DNA from: Thalassococcus halodurans
GTDB lineage: Bacteria > Pseudomonadota > Alphaproteobacteria > Rhodobacterales > Rhodobacteraceae
Reading direction: 5' to 3'
DNA: 64,000 bases
Assembly (NCBI RefSeq): GCF_900108225.1
Contig: NZ_FNUZ01000002.1
Span: forward strand, 436,501-500,500
Shown here: positions 24,639-35,664 of the stretch, in pieces
Position numbering within the stretch: position 1 is the stretch's first letter
Layout: the number at the start of each line of letters is the position of its first letter
Translations under genes and position numbers: made by a program
Notes under the pieces: model-generated
Told to the model about the DNA's origin: nothing
Database searches by the model: none
What the model saw: only the letters and a program-made list of their open reading frames with translations

Positions 24639-24757
24639 GACCGGTCCAATCTCAACGTGGGTTTTGACCCGTGATAGCGCCGTTGATATACACGCTCAAC
24701 AGACCACTTGGGCGTATGGGGGAAAAGTCCTCGGGTCGGTGTCAGGGAAGGTACGGA

Positions 24758-26350
24758 ATGTCGAAATTTGTGTGGGCCAATGGGGCCACAGGCACGGTTC
24801 TTGGGGGAGCTGTCGCCATTGTTGCTGTCGTGGGCGGAGTGTTGGTCCTACAGCACATCACGAAGGATCAATCAGCTGAAAATACGGAAACTGCTGTCGC
24901 GGTGACAGAGACCGCGAAAGTCGTCGAAGCGCCTGTTGTGGTTGCCGACCCGGCACCAGAGGCTGCCGCCAGCGAGCCTGCCAGCACAGAGGCCACCGCG
25001 GCTGATGCTCCTCAGGCCGACCCAGTCGTTGAGGCAGAGCCCGAAGTCGAAGAACCTACTGCCGATCAGCCCGAGGTCGCGGAGCAACAGGCAGAGCAAT
25101 CTCAAGAGCCGTCCACTGAAGAGGCCTCGACTGAAGCTGAGGTCACAGAGCCAGCTGCGGTCGAAGTGACGGAAGAGCCGACACTGGCCGATAACACGGC
25201 TGATGTGAGCACCGCAGAAGAAACTTCAACCGAGACACCGGCAGAGGTCGAGGAGACCGTCCAAGCCGAACCGGAGACCGCGTTGACAGCACCAAGCTTC
25301 GATCTGGTGCGGATTGAAACCGACGGTTCGGGCATGGTGGCCGGTCAGGCCGCGCCCGGTGCGGCCATTTCGATCCTTCTGGACGGACAGGTCATCGAAA
25401 CCGCCAGCGCAGACCGTTCGGGCAAGTTCGCAGCCTTCGTCACGCTCGACAGCAGCAATAAGCCGCGTGTCATGACGCTGAACGCATCTTTGGACGGAGC
25501 CGATGTGACAGGACCTTCCGAAGTGATCATCGCGCCCATCCTTCAGCCCGTTGTGGCCGACGAAAAACCGGAACCAGCGACTGAGCAGGAGGCCGCACCG
25601 CAAGTCACGGAACAGATTTCGGAAGAGGTCGCCGTTGAAACAAGTGCCGTCACTTCGGAACCACAGGAAGAGATGGCAGAGGTAGGGGACGCGCCTGTGG
25701 CCGAAGCGCCGGTCAGCGCAGACACTGATGTCCGGCCTGAAGCTGACACACCAACAGAGGTTGCCGCGCTGCCCGAAGTTCCGAACGAACAGGCAGCCAC
25801 GGCACCCGCACTTGGTGCCGTCATTTTGTCAGGTCCCGAAGGTGTGAAAGTTCTTCAGTCCGGTGGACAAGCCACCCCTACAGAGCAAGACTTTGTCGCG
25901 CTGGATGCGATCACCTACGGCGATGATGGCGCGGTTGAAGTTTCTGGTCGTGCGACGTCCGGAAGTCAGGTAAATGTGTATCTAAACAACGCCTTGTCGG
26001 CCAATTCTCAAGCAGACAGGGCAGGGGCGTGGAGTGTCCGTTTGGACGATGTTGCTGTTGGAACCTACACGCTGCGCATGGATAGCGTGGACGAGACTGG
26101 CAAGGTGCTGGCACGCATCGAAAGCCCGTTCCGACGCGAAGATCAGCAAACCCTGATCGCTGCGACGCCCCAGACGCAAGGGGCGCGGGCGAAGGCGGTG
26201 ACGGTTCAGCCGGGCAATACCCTGTGGGCAATTGCGCGCGAACAGTTTGGCGACGGTGTCGCCTATGTCCGTCTGTTCGAAGCAAACCGCGATCTGATCC
26301 GTGATCCGGACTTGATCTATCCAGGCCAAGTATTTGCGATTCCTGAATAA
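24758..26350 (+). CDS. LysM-domain membrane-anchored protein with acidic linker
   Basis: A 530-residue protein. Residues about 10-28 form a membrane segment (TVLGGAVAIVAVVGGVLVL). Residues about 35-175 are a low-complexity Ala/Pro/Glu/Thr linker. Two Ig-like repeats follow, one around VAGQAAPGAAISILLDGQVI and one around VSGRATSGSQVNVYLNNAL, separated by a second acidic linker. The C-terminal 50 residues are a LysM domain (VQPGNTLWAIAREQFGDG to IYPGQVFAIPE) that binds peptidoglycan. GGGAAGG precedes the ATG at 24758; the frame is open from 24671 but those residues look non-coding. It probably links the inner membrane to the cell wall. Confidence 0.88.
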   Translation: MSKFVWANGATGTVLGGAVAIVAVVGGVLVLQHITKDQSAENTETAVAVTETAKVVEAPVVVADPAPEAAASEPASTEATAADAPQADPVVEAEPEVEEPTADQPEVAEQQAEQSQEPSTEEASTEAEVTEPAAVEVTEEPTLADNTADVSTAEETSTETPAEVEETVQAEPETALTAPSFDLVRIETDGSGMVAGQAAPGAAISILLDGQVIETASADRSGKFAAFVTLDSSNKPRVMTLNASLDGADVTGPSEVIIAPILQPVVADEKPEPATEQEAAPQVTEQISEEVAVETSAVTSEPQEEMAEVGDAPVAEAPVSADTDVRPEADTPTEVAALPEVPNEQAATAPALGAVILSGPEGVKVLQSGGQATPTEQDFVALDAITYGDDGAVEVSGRATSGSQVNVYLNNALSANSQADRAGAWSVRLDDVAVGTYTLRMDSVDETGKVLARIESPFRREDQQTLIAATPQTQGARAKAVTVQPGNTLWAIAREQFGDGVAYVRLFEANRDLIRDPDLIYPGQVFAIPE

Positions 26351-26358
26351 TTAAACGC

Positions 26359-27216
26359 TCAGGCGTCTGAGCTGATCCCAAGGCCCTGGCGATATTCGCT
26401 GGGGCTTTGTCCGTAGTGGCGGCGGAATGCGCGGCTGAAATACGCGGGGTCTTCGAAGCCAAGGGTATATCCGACCTCGGCCACTGACATGCGGGTATAG
26501 GCCAGCGACCGCTGCGCTTCCTGAAACAGCCACATGTCGATCAATTTCGACGCCGAAACGCCAGCCTCGGCCCGTGTGATCCGCGATAGCTGCGTTGATG
26601 TGATCGACAACGCAGCCGCATATTGCGCGACACTCCAGCGGTCTTTGATATGGTGGGTTAGCAGCGTTTCGAGTTTTTCAAAATGACGGGACTTACCGCG
26701 CTTTTGATGATCCCTCTCGGCGTTCCGGGCAATGCGGACCATCAATGTCTGGCTAAGGGATTGCAGCATGTGCAGGCGCAAAGCGGAATTGGCTTTGTGC
26801 TCTTCTTCAAGTTGGTGGAACAGATTGATGATCGCTTGATCAGGTTCGAAAGTGACAGGGTCCAGCAGGGCGCGGCCCAGGTCTGTATCCGGTGAAAATA
26901 CATGTGGATGGGCTTGAATCGGCAGAGACAAAACAAAGCCCTCGGTGCCCATGCTGAAGGTGAACCCATGCACGGATTGGCGCGGTATGGATAGAATGCA
27001 TGCTTTCGAAAAATGCAGCGTTTTCCCATCAATACTCGCTTGGATGATCCCATCGAGAAGCAGAAAGATCTGATGCATTGCCGGATGCCGATGGGGCGAA
27101 ATCACCCAGTCATGCAGTGCCGCGCGGTCGGTGATCCGTTCGACATGCAAAACATCGGGAAAGCCCTTTTCTTCGCCATAAAGCGAGAAGGACGGGATCT
27201 GAGCAAGTGTGTTCAT
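26359..27216 (-). CDS. pobR: AraC-family regulator of pobA (PobR-like)
   Basis: A 285-residue regulator. The N-terminal cupin-like part has HDWVISPHRHPAMHQIFLLL, and the C-terminal AraC DNA-binding domain has WSVAQYAAALSITSTQLSRI and VAEVGYTLGFEDPAYFSRAF. It is divergent from pobA with 97 bases between the starts, the usual arrangement for the AraC-type PobR that activates pobA in response to 4-hydroxybenzoate. The ATG at 27216 gives the family length; the frame extends 66 codons over the pobA promoter. Confidence 0.88.
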   Translation of the reverse strand: MNTLAQIPSFSLYGEEKGFPDVLHVERITDRAALHDWVISPHRHPAMHQIFLLLDGIIQASIDGKTLHFSKACILSIPRQSVHGFTFSMGTEGFVLSLPIQAHPHVFSPDTDLGRALLDPVTFEPDQAIINLFHQLEEEHKANSALRLHMLQSLSQTLMVRIARNAERDHQKRGKSRHFEKLETLLTHHIKDRWSVAQYAAALSITSTQLSRITRAEAGVSASKLIDMWLFQEAQRSLAYTRMSVAEVGYTLGFEDPAYFSRAFRRHYGQSPSEYRQGLGISSDA

Positions 27217-27268
27217 GTTCGAAAAGTACCATTCATTCTTGGCTCCGTCCATTCTGTTCCCGACATGA

Positions 27269-29376
<2,108 letters not shown>

Positions 29377-29378
<2 letters not shown>

Positions 29379-29400
29379 TCATAACTTATAGATTATGAAT
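29377..29400. promoter_or_regulatory. Likely PcaQ operator
   Basis: Perfect inverted arms ATTCATAA (29377-29384) and TTATGAAT (29393-29400) with an 8-base spacer lie in the pcaQ-pcaC divergent promoter. The left arm covers the pcaQ ATG. It contains ATAAC, the left half of the rhizobial PcaQ site, and has the T-N11-A form expected for LysR proteins. Binding here would activate pcaCHG and repress pcaQ. Confidence 0.65.
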
Positions 29401-29470
29401 TGAAGGAATAAATATAATTTTTTCCGCTTACGCTTTGTGTATGACTATGGGGCAGGAGGACCAATACCCT

Positions 29471-29854
29471 ATGTCCAAACGTTATGATGACGGAATGGCC
29501 GTGCGCCGTTCCGTATTGGGCGATGCCCATGTTGACCGCGCAGAAGCCGCTAAAACGCCCTTTGACGAGGCGTTCCAGACAATGATCACAGAAGGTGCTT
29601 GGGGCACTGTATGGGCGTCTGACGGCATCTCGCGCCGTGAGCGGTCCATGATTACGCTGGCTCTATTGGCAGCCTGCGGCAATTTCGAAGAAATTCCGAT
29701 GCATATTCGGGCGACAGCCAACACAGGTGCCAGCAAACAGGACGTGCTTGAAGTGTTTCAGCACGTCGCGGTTTATGCGGGTGTGCCGCGTGCAAACCAT
29801 GCGCTGAAGCTTGCGAAACAAACCTACGATGAAATGGAGAACGGCAATGGCTGA
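29471..29854 (+). CDS. pcaC: 4-Carboxymuconolactone decarboxylase
   Basis: A 127-residue enzyme of the AhpD-like fold that decarboxylates 4-carboxymuconolactone to beta-ketoadipate enol-lactone. EGAWGTVWASDGISRRERSM and GNFEEIPMHIRATANTGAS carry the conserved catalytic Glu, Arg and His. CAGGAGGA lies 11 bases before the ATG at 29471; the open frame to 29435 is not needed. It is first in pcaCHG and its last 8 bases overlap the pcaH start. Confidence 0.95.
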   Translation: MSKRYDDGMAVRRSVLGDAHVDRAEAAKTPFDEAFQTMITEGAWGTVWASDGISRRERSMITLALLAACGNFEEIPMHIRATANTGASKQDVLEVFQHVAVYAGVPRANHALKLAKQTYDEMENGNG

Positions 29855-30575
29855 TCTTGGTCCATTGATCCCGCGCAATCGCGATATTCATCCGGTGCCT
29901 TACGATCCGGGTTATAAAACCAGCGTCGCGCGCTCTCCGTCGCAGCCGCTGCTGTCGATGGAAAGCGGTGCGTCCGAAGAAACCGGTCCGACATTCGGCC
30001 ACGGTACATTCGGTGCGCTGGACAACAACCTGATCATGAATTTCTCCAAAGGGACGGCGCCTGCGATTGGCGAACGTATCCTGATGCACGGCAAGGTTCT
30101 GGATGAACGTGGCCGCGGCGTGCCCAACACGCTGGTCGAGATCTGGCAGGCCAACGCCGGTGGACGCTATCGCCACAAGAAAGACGGCTACCTTGCGCCG
30201 CTTGATCCGAACTTTGGCGGCTGTGGCCGTACGCTGACGGATGACGAAGGCAACTACCAGTTCCTGACGATCCGCCCGGGCGCGTATCCTTGGCCGAACC
30301 GTGGAAATGACTGGCGTCCGATGCACATCCACATTTCGGTCTTCGGTCACAGCTTTGGCCAGCGCCTGATCACGCAGATGTATTTCCAAGGCGACCCTCT
30401 GATCGATCTGTGTCCGATTGCTGCGACGATCAAAAACCGGTCCCAGTTGGATCGTCTGGTTGCGCCTTTGGATATGTCCAATTCGCGCCCGCTGGATTTC
30501 CTTGCCTACAAATTCGACATCGTTCTGCGCGGCCGTCGCCAGACCATGTTCGAAAACAAACTCGAAGGGATGTGA
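29847..30575 (+). CDS. pcaH: Protocatechuate 3,4-dioxygenase beta subunit
   Basis: A 242-residue subunit that carries the non-heme Fe(III) which cleaves the ring of protocatechuate between the hydroxyls. Iron ligands are a Tyr in GGRYRHKKDGYLAPLDPNF, a Tyr in RPGAYPWPN and the two His in MHIHISVFG. LVEIWQANAGGRY is the standard intradiol dioxygenase stretch. It overlaps pcaC by 8 bases and lies 3 bases before pcaG, its structural partner. Confidence 0.97.
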   Translation: MADLGPLIPRNRDIHPVPYDPGYKTSVARSPSQPLLSMESGASEETGPTFGHGTFGALDNNLIMNFSKGTAPAIGERILMHGKVLDERGRGVPNTLVEIWQANAGGRYRHKKDGYLAPLDPNFGGCGRTLTDDEGNYQFLTIRPGAYPWPNRGNDWRPMHIHISVFGHSFGQRLITQMYFQGDPLIDLCPIAATIKNRSQLDRLVAPLDMSNSRPLDFLAYKFDIVLRGRRQTMFENKLEGM

Positions 30576-30578
30576 TCA

Positions 30579-31178
30579 ATGGTTCAACCACTGGACATTC
30601 ACGAAGAAACGCCGTCGCAAACAGCCGGTCCTTATGTGCATATCGGCCTGATGCCGTCCTTTGCAGGTATCCCAGATGTCTATGAAAACCAGTTGGGCGA
30701 AAGTCCGATTGCGGATGGCGCAAAAGGCGAAGTGATCGAGATCGTGGGCTCCATTTACGATGGCACCGGTTGGGCGATGCGCGATGCTTTGTTTGAAAGC
30801 TGGCAGGCGGATGCCTCTGGTAAATTCGCGGGCCAAGACGGTGCTGATCCGAACGTGTCGGGCTACTGCCGCTTTGCCGCCGATGGCGAAACTGGTGAAT
30901 ACACGCTGAAAACTGTCAAACCCGGATCGATTGCTGGCCGCGGTGGTCAGGTTCACGCGCCGCACATCTCGCTTTGGATCGTGGCGCGCGGTATCAATAT
31001 CGGTCTGCAAACACGCATCTATTTCGAAGATGAAGACAACAGCAATGACCCGCTGCTAAGCCGGATCGAACAGCGCCAGCGTGTGGACACCCTGATCGCC
31101 AAGAAGACGGCTTATGGCAAATACCGTTTCGATGTCCGTCTTCAGGGTGAAGGCGAAACCGTTTTCCTCGATATCTGA
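30579..31178 (+). CDS. pcaG: Protocatechuate 3,4-dioxygenase alpha subunit
   Basis: A 199-residue subunit with the same fold as PcaH but without the iron ligands. QTAGPYVHIGLMPSF is the usual start; LFESWQADASGKF and HAPHISLWIVARGINIGLQT line the active-site cavity. It forms the alpha-beta protomer with PcaH. The gene follows pcaH by 3 bases. Confidence 0.97.
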   Translation: MVQPLDIHEETPSQTAGPYVHIGLMPSFAGIPDVYENQLGESPIADGAKGEVIEIVGSIYDGTGWAMRDALFESWQADASGKFAGQDGADPNVSGYCRFAADGETGEYTLKTVKPGSIAGRGGQVHAPHISLWIVARGINIGLQTRIYFEDEDNSNDPLLSRIEQRQRVDTLIAKKTAYGKYRFDVRLQGEGETVFLDI

Positions 31179-31220
31179 AACTGGTAACTCTGGGACAGAA
31201 CAAACTCTGGAAAGAAAAAC

Positions 31221-32042
31221 ATGTCAGATCCTTGCATCATCTGCGTCGCCATCACCGGTTCTGTCCCGACCCAAGCGGATAATCCCGCTGTTCCGGTCAC
31301 GATTTCTGAACAAGTCGAAAGCACCCATGCCGCGTATGAGGCCGGTGCCTCGATCGCCCATTGTCACGTGCGCGATGACGAAGGCAAACCCACATCCGAT
31401 CCCGAACGGTTTGCCCGTTTGAAGGAAGGCATTGAAAAACATTGCCCCGACATGATCGTGCAATTGTCGACAGGCGGCCGGTCGGGGGCGGGCAGGGAAC
31501 GCGGGGGTATGTTGCCATTGTCACCCGACATGGCATCGCTGTCTGTGGGGTCGAACAATTTCCCGACCCGCGTTTATGAAAATTCGCCCGATCTGGTCGA
31601 TTGGCTGTGTTCCCAAATGCTGGAATACAACGTGAAACCTGAAATCGAAGCGTTCGATTTGTCCCACATCATCCAAGCCACGCGGCTTCAAAAAGCTGGC
31701 AAGCTGAAAGGCCCGCTGTACGTGCAGTTTGTGATGGGCGTTCAAAATGCGATGATCGCGGATGAACGGGTTTTCGATTTTTACATTGAAACCCTGAAGC
31801 GGTTCGCGCCGGATGCACAATGGTGTGGGGCAGGGATCGGACGTCATCAGATCGAAGTGAACGAATGGTGCATTCGCAAAGGTGGCCATACGCGAACAGG
31901 TCTGGAAGACAACATTCGTCTGGATCGCGATAACCTTGCACCGTCGAACGCGGCTTTGGTCGAACGTGCAGTTTCGCTTTGTGAAAAATACGAGCGCTCC
32001 GTGGCTACATGCGCAGAAGCGCGTCAGATTTTGGGGCTTTAA
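31221..32042 (+). CDS. BKACE-family (DUF849) beta-keto acid cleavage enzyme
   Basis: A 273-residue zinc TIM-barrel enzyme. The metal-binding pair is in GASIAHCHVRD, and QLSTGGRSGAGRERG, KPEIEAFDL and GAGIGRHQIEVNEW are conserved active-site strands. BKACE enzymes convert a beta-keto acid plus acetyl-CoA to acetoacetate plus a CoA ester. It sits directly after pcaG in the same direction, with 42 bases between, so beta-ketoadipate is a reasonable substrate (products would be succinyl-CoA and acetoacetate). That would bypass PcaIJ and PcaF. The family is sure; the substrate is inference. Confidence 0.88.
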   Translation: MSDPCIICVAITGSVPTQADNPAVPVTISEQVESTHAAYEAGASIAHCHVRDDEGKPTSDPERFARLKEGIEKHCPDMIVQLSTGGRSGAGRERGGMLPLSPDMASLSVGSNNFPTRVYENSPDLVDWLCSQMLEYNVKPEIEAFDLSHIIQATRLQKAGKLKGPLYVQFVMGVQNAMIADERVFDFYIETLKRFAPDAQWCGAGIGRHQIEVNEWCIRKGGHTRTGLEDNIRLDRDNLAPSNAALVERAVSLCEKYERSVATCAEARQILGL

Positions 32043-32073
32043 CCCCTTAAATCTTCGAAATCAGCCAATAAAA

Positions 32074-32104
32074 AAGCCCGCCAAGTTCGAAACTTGGCGG
32101 GCTT
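32074..32104. terminator. Bidirectional terminator between DUF849 and TRAP genes
   Basis: A 14-bp perfect stem (32074-32087 with 32091-32104) has a 3-base loop (CGA). On the minus strand it is followed by a run of T (the A-run at 32070-32075), making a strong terminator for the TRAP gene. On the plus side the T-run is weaker (TTTCTGTTTT). Confidence 0.9.
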
Positions 32105-32123
32105 TCTGTTTTATGCCAGTGGC

Positions 32124-33161
32124 TTAGCCGCCGTGCTTTTTGATCAGCGCCTTGGCTTCTTCGATCAGAGCTGCGCCATCAATGCCTTTGGATTCCATAT
32201 CTGCAATCCAACGCTCGATAACCGGCTGAGCCTTTTCTTTGAAGCGGGCAACTTCGGCTGCATCGAGTGTCACGATGTTATTGCCTTTGCCTTCCGCAAT
32301 CGCGCGGCCGGGTGCATCGTATTCATACATGATACGCGATGCCATTTCGGCCAGCTTCATACCGGATTCCTGATCGATCGCCGCTTTGACGTCATCAGGC
32401 AGGCTTTCGTATTTGTCTTTGTTCATGACCATGATGATCGTGGCCGTGTACAAAGCTTCGTCGCCCGAGAATTCGGTGTGGTTGGAAACCAGATCCGACA
32501 GTTTGATCGCGGGTGTAACTTCCCACGGAATAACTGTGCCGTCGATAACACCTTTGGAAAGTGCTTCCGGAATGGCGGGCAGGGGCATACCAACCGGTGT
32601 TGCGCCTAGTTCGTTCAACATGTCGGTGATAACGCGGGTCGGACCACGCAGTTTCAGACCTTCCATGTCTTCCAGTTTGGAAACACCGTTTTCGGTGTGG
32701 ATCACGCCCGGGCCATGAACCCAAGCACCCAGAACTTTGACGTCACCGTATTCGCTTTCCTGCAGGTCTGTTTCGACCATTTCCTGGAATGCTTTAGCTG
32801 TCGCGACCGGATCCGTCATCATGAACGGAAGTTCGAAAACCTCGGTGCGCGGGAAGCGACCGGGTGTGTAGCCAACAACCGTCATGGTGATATCGGCAAC
32901 ACCGTCAACAGCCTGATCGAACAGTGCGGGCGGCGGACCACCCAGAGCCATCGCATCGTAATGCTCGATTTTCACTTTGCCTCCGGCAGCTTCTTCAACT
33001 GCGGCGGCCCAGGGTTTCAGGATGTGCTTCGGCACTGTGGCCGGCGGCGGCAAAAATTGGTGTAGGCGAAGTGTAACTTCCTGGGCCGTCAACATGCCCG
33101 GAACCATGCCAGCAGCAAGCGCGATAGCGGCAGCTGTCTTCATGAAAAAGCGCTTTTTCAT
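32124..33161 (-). CDS. TRAP transporter substrate-binding protein (DctP family), orphan
   Basis: A 345-residue periplasmic binding protein. The signal peptide (residues 1-26) follows MKKRFFMK. The DctP-type fold shows VTLRLHQFLPPPATVPKHIL, AVDGVADITMTVVGYTPGRF, and GLKLRGPTRVITDML with the conserved Arg that grips the ligand carboxylate. AGGAGGAAAG precedes the ATG. No dctQ or dctM membrane gene is in the window. It lies 80 bases after the P450 gene in the same direction, so an aromatic carboxylate is a plausible ligand. Confidence 0.9.
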   Translation of the reverse strand: MKKRFFMKTAAAIALAAGMVPGMLTAQEVTLRLHQFLPPPATVPKHILKPWAAAVEEAAGGKVKIEHYDAMALGGPPPALFDQAVDGVADITMTVVGYTPGRFPRTEVFELPFMMTDPVATAKAFQEMVETDLQESEYGDVKVLGAWVHGPGVIHTENGVSKLEDMEGLKLRGPTRVITDMLNELGATPVGMPLPAIPEALSKGVIDGTVIPWEVTPAIKLSDLVSNHTEFSGDEALYTATIIMVMNKDKYESLPDDVKAAIDQESGMKLAEMASRIMYEYDAPGRAIAEGKGNNIVTLDAAEVARFKEKAQPVIERWIADMESKGIDGAALIEEAKALIKKHGG

Positions 33162-33241
33162 CTTTCCTCCTCATCGATGAAAACTGGCAGAAACCATCCC
33201 CACCAGAATCGTAGTTATGGTACATAATAATTCAGGCTAAG

Positions 33242-34432
33242 TCATTCTAAAATTACGGGTAAATTCAGTGGGCCACGGAACCCGAACCCGTAAAATTTGA
33301 CCTCATCGGGGTCGGTTATCCGCATATTTGGGAAGCGTTCGAATAGCAGTGGAAGCATGATTTCGGCGATCATCCGACGAGCCACATGTTTGCCCTGGCA
33401 GAAGTGCGGGCCGTTGCCAAAACTCTGGTGGTCGATACGGTCGCGAAGTGCGTTGAACAGGTGCCCATCCTCGACCTCGTCTTCGTCCCAGTTGGCAGAG
33501 GCCTGAACAGTCATAACGACTTCGCCTTTGGGGATGTGATAGCCTCTGATTTCGGTATCTTCGGTCACCAAACGCGATGATACCTGGATCGGCGCAACCC
33601 AACGGACGCCTTCTTCAAACGCCTGACCCCAAAGTTCGTTCTTAACAACCTCGGCTTTTTGATCGGGGTTGGTCAAAAGACCGTACAAAATCGTCAGTAA
33701 CGCGTCGCGCGGTTCGTTGATGCCACCGCCGATCGCGATCTTGATATTTGCAAAAATTTGGCTTTCGGGGATCGGATTATCCGCATTAACCATGACAGAC
33801 AATGCACTGGCATTCGGATCTTTTTTGTACTCAGCGCTTTTCTGTCGAAACAACTCATCCATCTCGATGTTGGCGGCGTCACAGGGGGCAAAAAGTTCGT
33901 CTTTCCAGCCAAAGTTGCCAGCGCCGTCGATCAACACCTGCGACCAACGCTGCATGTCTTCGTCGCTGGCCTCTGTGATCCCCAAAAGGTGGGTCAGACA
34001 GCGCGCGGCAAAGGGGCCGGCCAAGGCGGGGAAAAGATCAACCACTTCGCCCTTGGGCAAGCGTGTAACGTAATCGTAGGCAATTTGCCTGTAGATCGGC
34101 TCCCAGCACTGTTTGATGGAACGGCCACCAAAGGCGGATGCCATCGCGTTCCGCTCGCGCGAGTGTTCCTCGCCGTCTTTGCGCATCAGCGTGTGGGCCC
34201 GGAAGGCGCGTTCCATCGGCGTGTTGGGATCGTTCGAGCTGAACAAAACCGGATTGTCTTTCACATACTTCGTATCCGACGCTTTGGTCAGCATGATGCG
34301 ATTGACAGAATTTACCTTGATAACAGGGCTTTGCTTCCGAAACTTCGCGTAAATCGGGTAGGGGTCCTGATACAGGTTCTGGATTGTCGTGCTGTCGTCT
34401 ACCGGCACAGCCATTTGTGTCATTTCGGTCAT
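33242..34432 (-). CDS. Cytochrome P450, GcoA-like (possible aromatic O-demethylase)
   Basis: A 396-residue soluble P450. The heme Cys is in FGNGPHFCQGKHVARR, the ExxR Glu and Arg are in AFEEGVRWVAPIQVSSRL, and the C-terminus FYGFGFRGPLNLPVIL resembles GcoA (CYP255A), the guaiacol O-demethylase. The I-helix reads IAIGGGINEPRDAL: the usual acid-Thr pair is replaced by Glu-Pro, as in GcoA. GGGAGGA lies 5 bases before the ATG at 34432. No reductase gene adjoins it. A role in demethylating methoxy-aromatics towards protocatechuate fits the context but is unproven. Confidence 0.85.
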   Translation of the reverse strand: MTEMTQMAVPVDDSTTIQNLYQDPYPIYAKFRKQSPVIKVNSVNRIMLTKASDTKYVKDNPVLFSSNDPNTPMERAFRAHTLMRKDGEEHSRERNAMASAFGGRSIKQCWEPIYRQIAYDYVTRLPKGEVVDLFPALAGPFAARCLTHLLGITEASDEDMQRWSQVLIDGAGNFGWKDELFAPCDAANIEMDELFRQKSAEYKKDPNASALSVMVNADNPIPESQIFANIKIAIGGGINEPRDALLTILYGLLTNPDQKAEVVKNELWGQAFEEGVRWVAPIQVSSRLVTEDTEIRGYHIPKGEVVMTVQASANWDEDEVEDGHLFNALRDRIDHQSFGNGPHFCQGKHVARRMIAEIMLPLLFERFPNMRITDPDEVKFYGFGFRGPLNLPVILE

Positions 34433-34533
34433 CTCATCCTCCCAATCGACGGACTGCGAATTTAGCCACGCAGCTTGCATCTGGCAATTAGATGGGGCTT
34501 GTTTGCTGTATCAAAATCCCTGATGCTGTGCCG

Positions 34534-35448
34534 ATGAAAGACGTCGATCCATATTCCGTAGATTTTTCCGCCTTACGCGTGCTTGAACTGGTGCATTCCT
34601 ATGGCTCGTTCAGCCGTGCGGCTGAAACCTTAGGTGTTACGCAAAGTTCTGTCAGCTACACCATTGAAAGACTTAGAAAAGCTTTCGACGATCCGCTGTT
34701 TGTGCGGCAAGGCGGGCAGGTGGTATCAACGCAGAAATGCGATGAACTTGCCGGGCAGGCAGCCATGATCCTGGCCGAGTTCAACCGCATGACATTGCCG
34801 ACAGATTTTGATCCTTCGACGGCCTCTGGCGTTATCACCATCGCTTGTAACTACTATGAACGCGCGGTCATCATTCCCGATCTTGTGCGTGTCATGCGAA
34901 CGAAGGCGCCCAATCTTAAACTGAAGATCATCTCGTCTTTTTCGTCAGGAAGGCAAAGGCTTAGCCAAGGTGAAAGCGACATTCTGATCGGGCCGATGCG
35001 CGTACCTGAAAGCGGCTTTTTCGGGCGCAAGCTTTTGACGGATCATTATACGGTAATCGTCCCCGAGGGGCACGCGCTGCAAGATGGTGTACTGGATGTC
35101 GAAACCTACGCAGCGATGCCACAGATCATTGTCACGTACGGTTCGCAGTGGAGATCACGTTATCTGATCGAGGTGGAGGATCAGGGACTGGAGCTAAACT
35201 CGGTCGTCGAAGTGCCAAGTCCGGCAATGATCCCGGATTTGATCCGCGACACAGATCTGATCGCGACAGTGCCGGCACGCGTGGCCGCAGTGATGGGCAG
35301 CGACGTCAGAACAATCCCGTGTCCTTTGCCTTCGCCATTTGATGTGATGGCGTATTGGACAGAGCGAACCCACAAGTCGCCAATGCACAAATGGGTGCGT
35401 GAAGAATTGTCCAAAATTGTCAGAAGGTTGGTCACGCTGGATAGCTAA
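34534..35448 (+). CDS. LysR-family regulator divergent from the P450 gene
   Basis: A 304-residue LysR protein. The helix-turn-helix is FSRAAETLGVTQSSVSYTIE, and the effector domain runs from about residue 95 (ITIACNYYERAVIIPDLV). It is divergent from the P450-TRAP pair, about 100 bases apart start to start, and is the likely regulator of both. The start at 34534 (MKDVDPYSVD) precedes the domain; the frame is open from 34492. The effector is unknown. Confidence 0.88.
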   Translation: MKDVDPYSVDFSALRVLELVHSYGSFSRAAETLGVTQSSVSYTIERLRKAFDDPLFVRQGGQVVSTQKCDELAGQAAMILAEFNRMTLPTDFDPSTASGVITIACNYYERAVIIPDLVRVMRTKAPNLKLKIISSFSSGRQRLSQGESDILIGPMRVPESGFFGRKLLTDHYTVIVPEGHALQDGVLDVETYAAMPQIIVTYGSQWRSRYLIEVEDQGLELNSVVEVPSPAMIPDLIRDTDLIATVPARVAAVMGSDVRTIPCPLPSPFDVMAYWTERTHKSPMHKWVREELSKIVRRLVTLDS

Positions 35449-35664
35449 ATCGGCTCACACATAAATCGTATAATCAGTATTATGTAAATTATCGGTCCAT
35501 TTACATCCAGCAAAATAACGTTTTTCGTATCGTTCAGTACATATACTGTCGAAATGCGTGAATACACTTGCACCGACTAGGCCTATCAATAAAACCAACG
35601 TCAAGATGATCACTGGCAGATGCGTGCCGTAGCGTTCTGCATTTTACGTCGTGTGGAGACCTTT

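Noticed and set aside
35470-35483. AT-rich dyad ATAAT/ATTAT before aroQ
   Set aside because: Short and low complexity in an AT-rich gap; likely chance.
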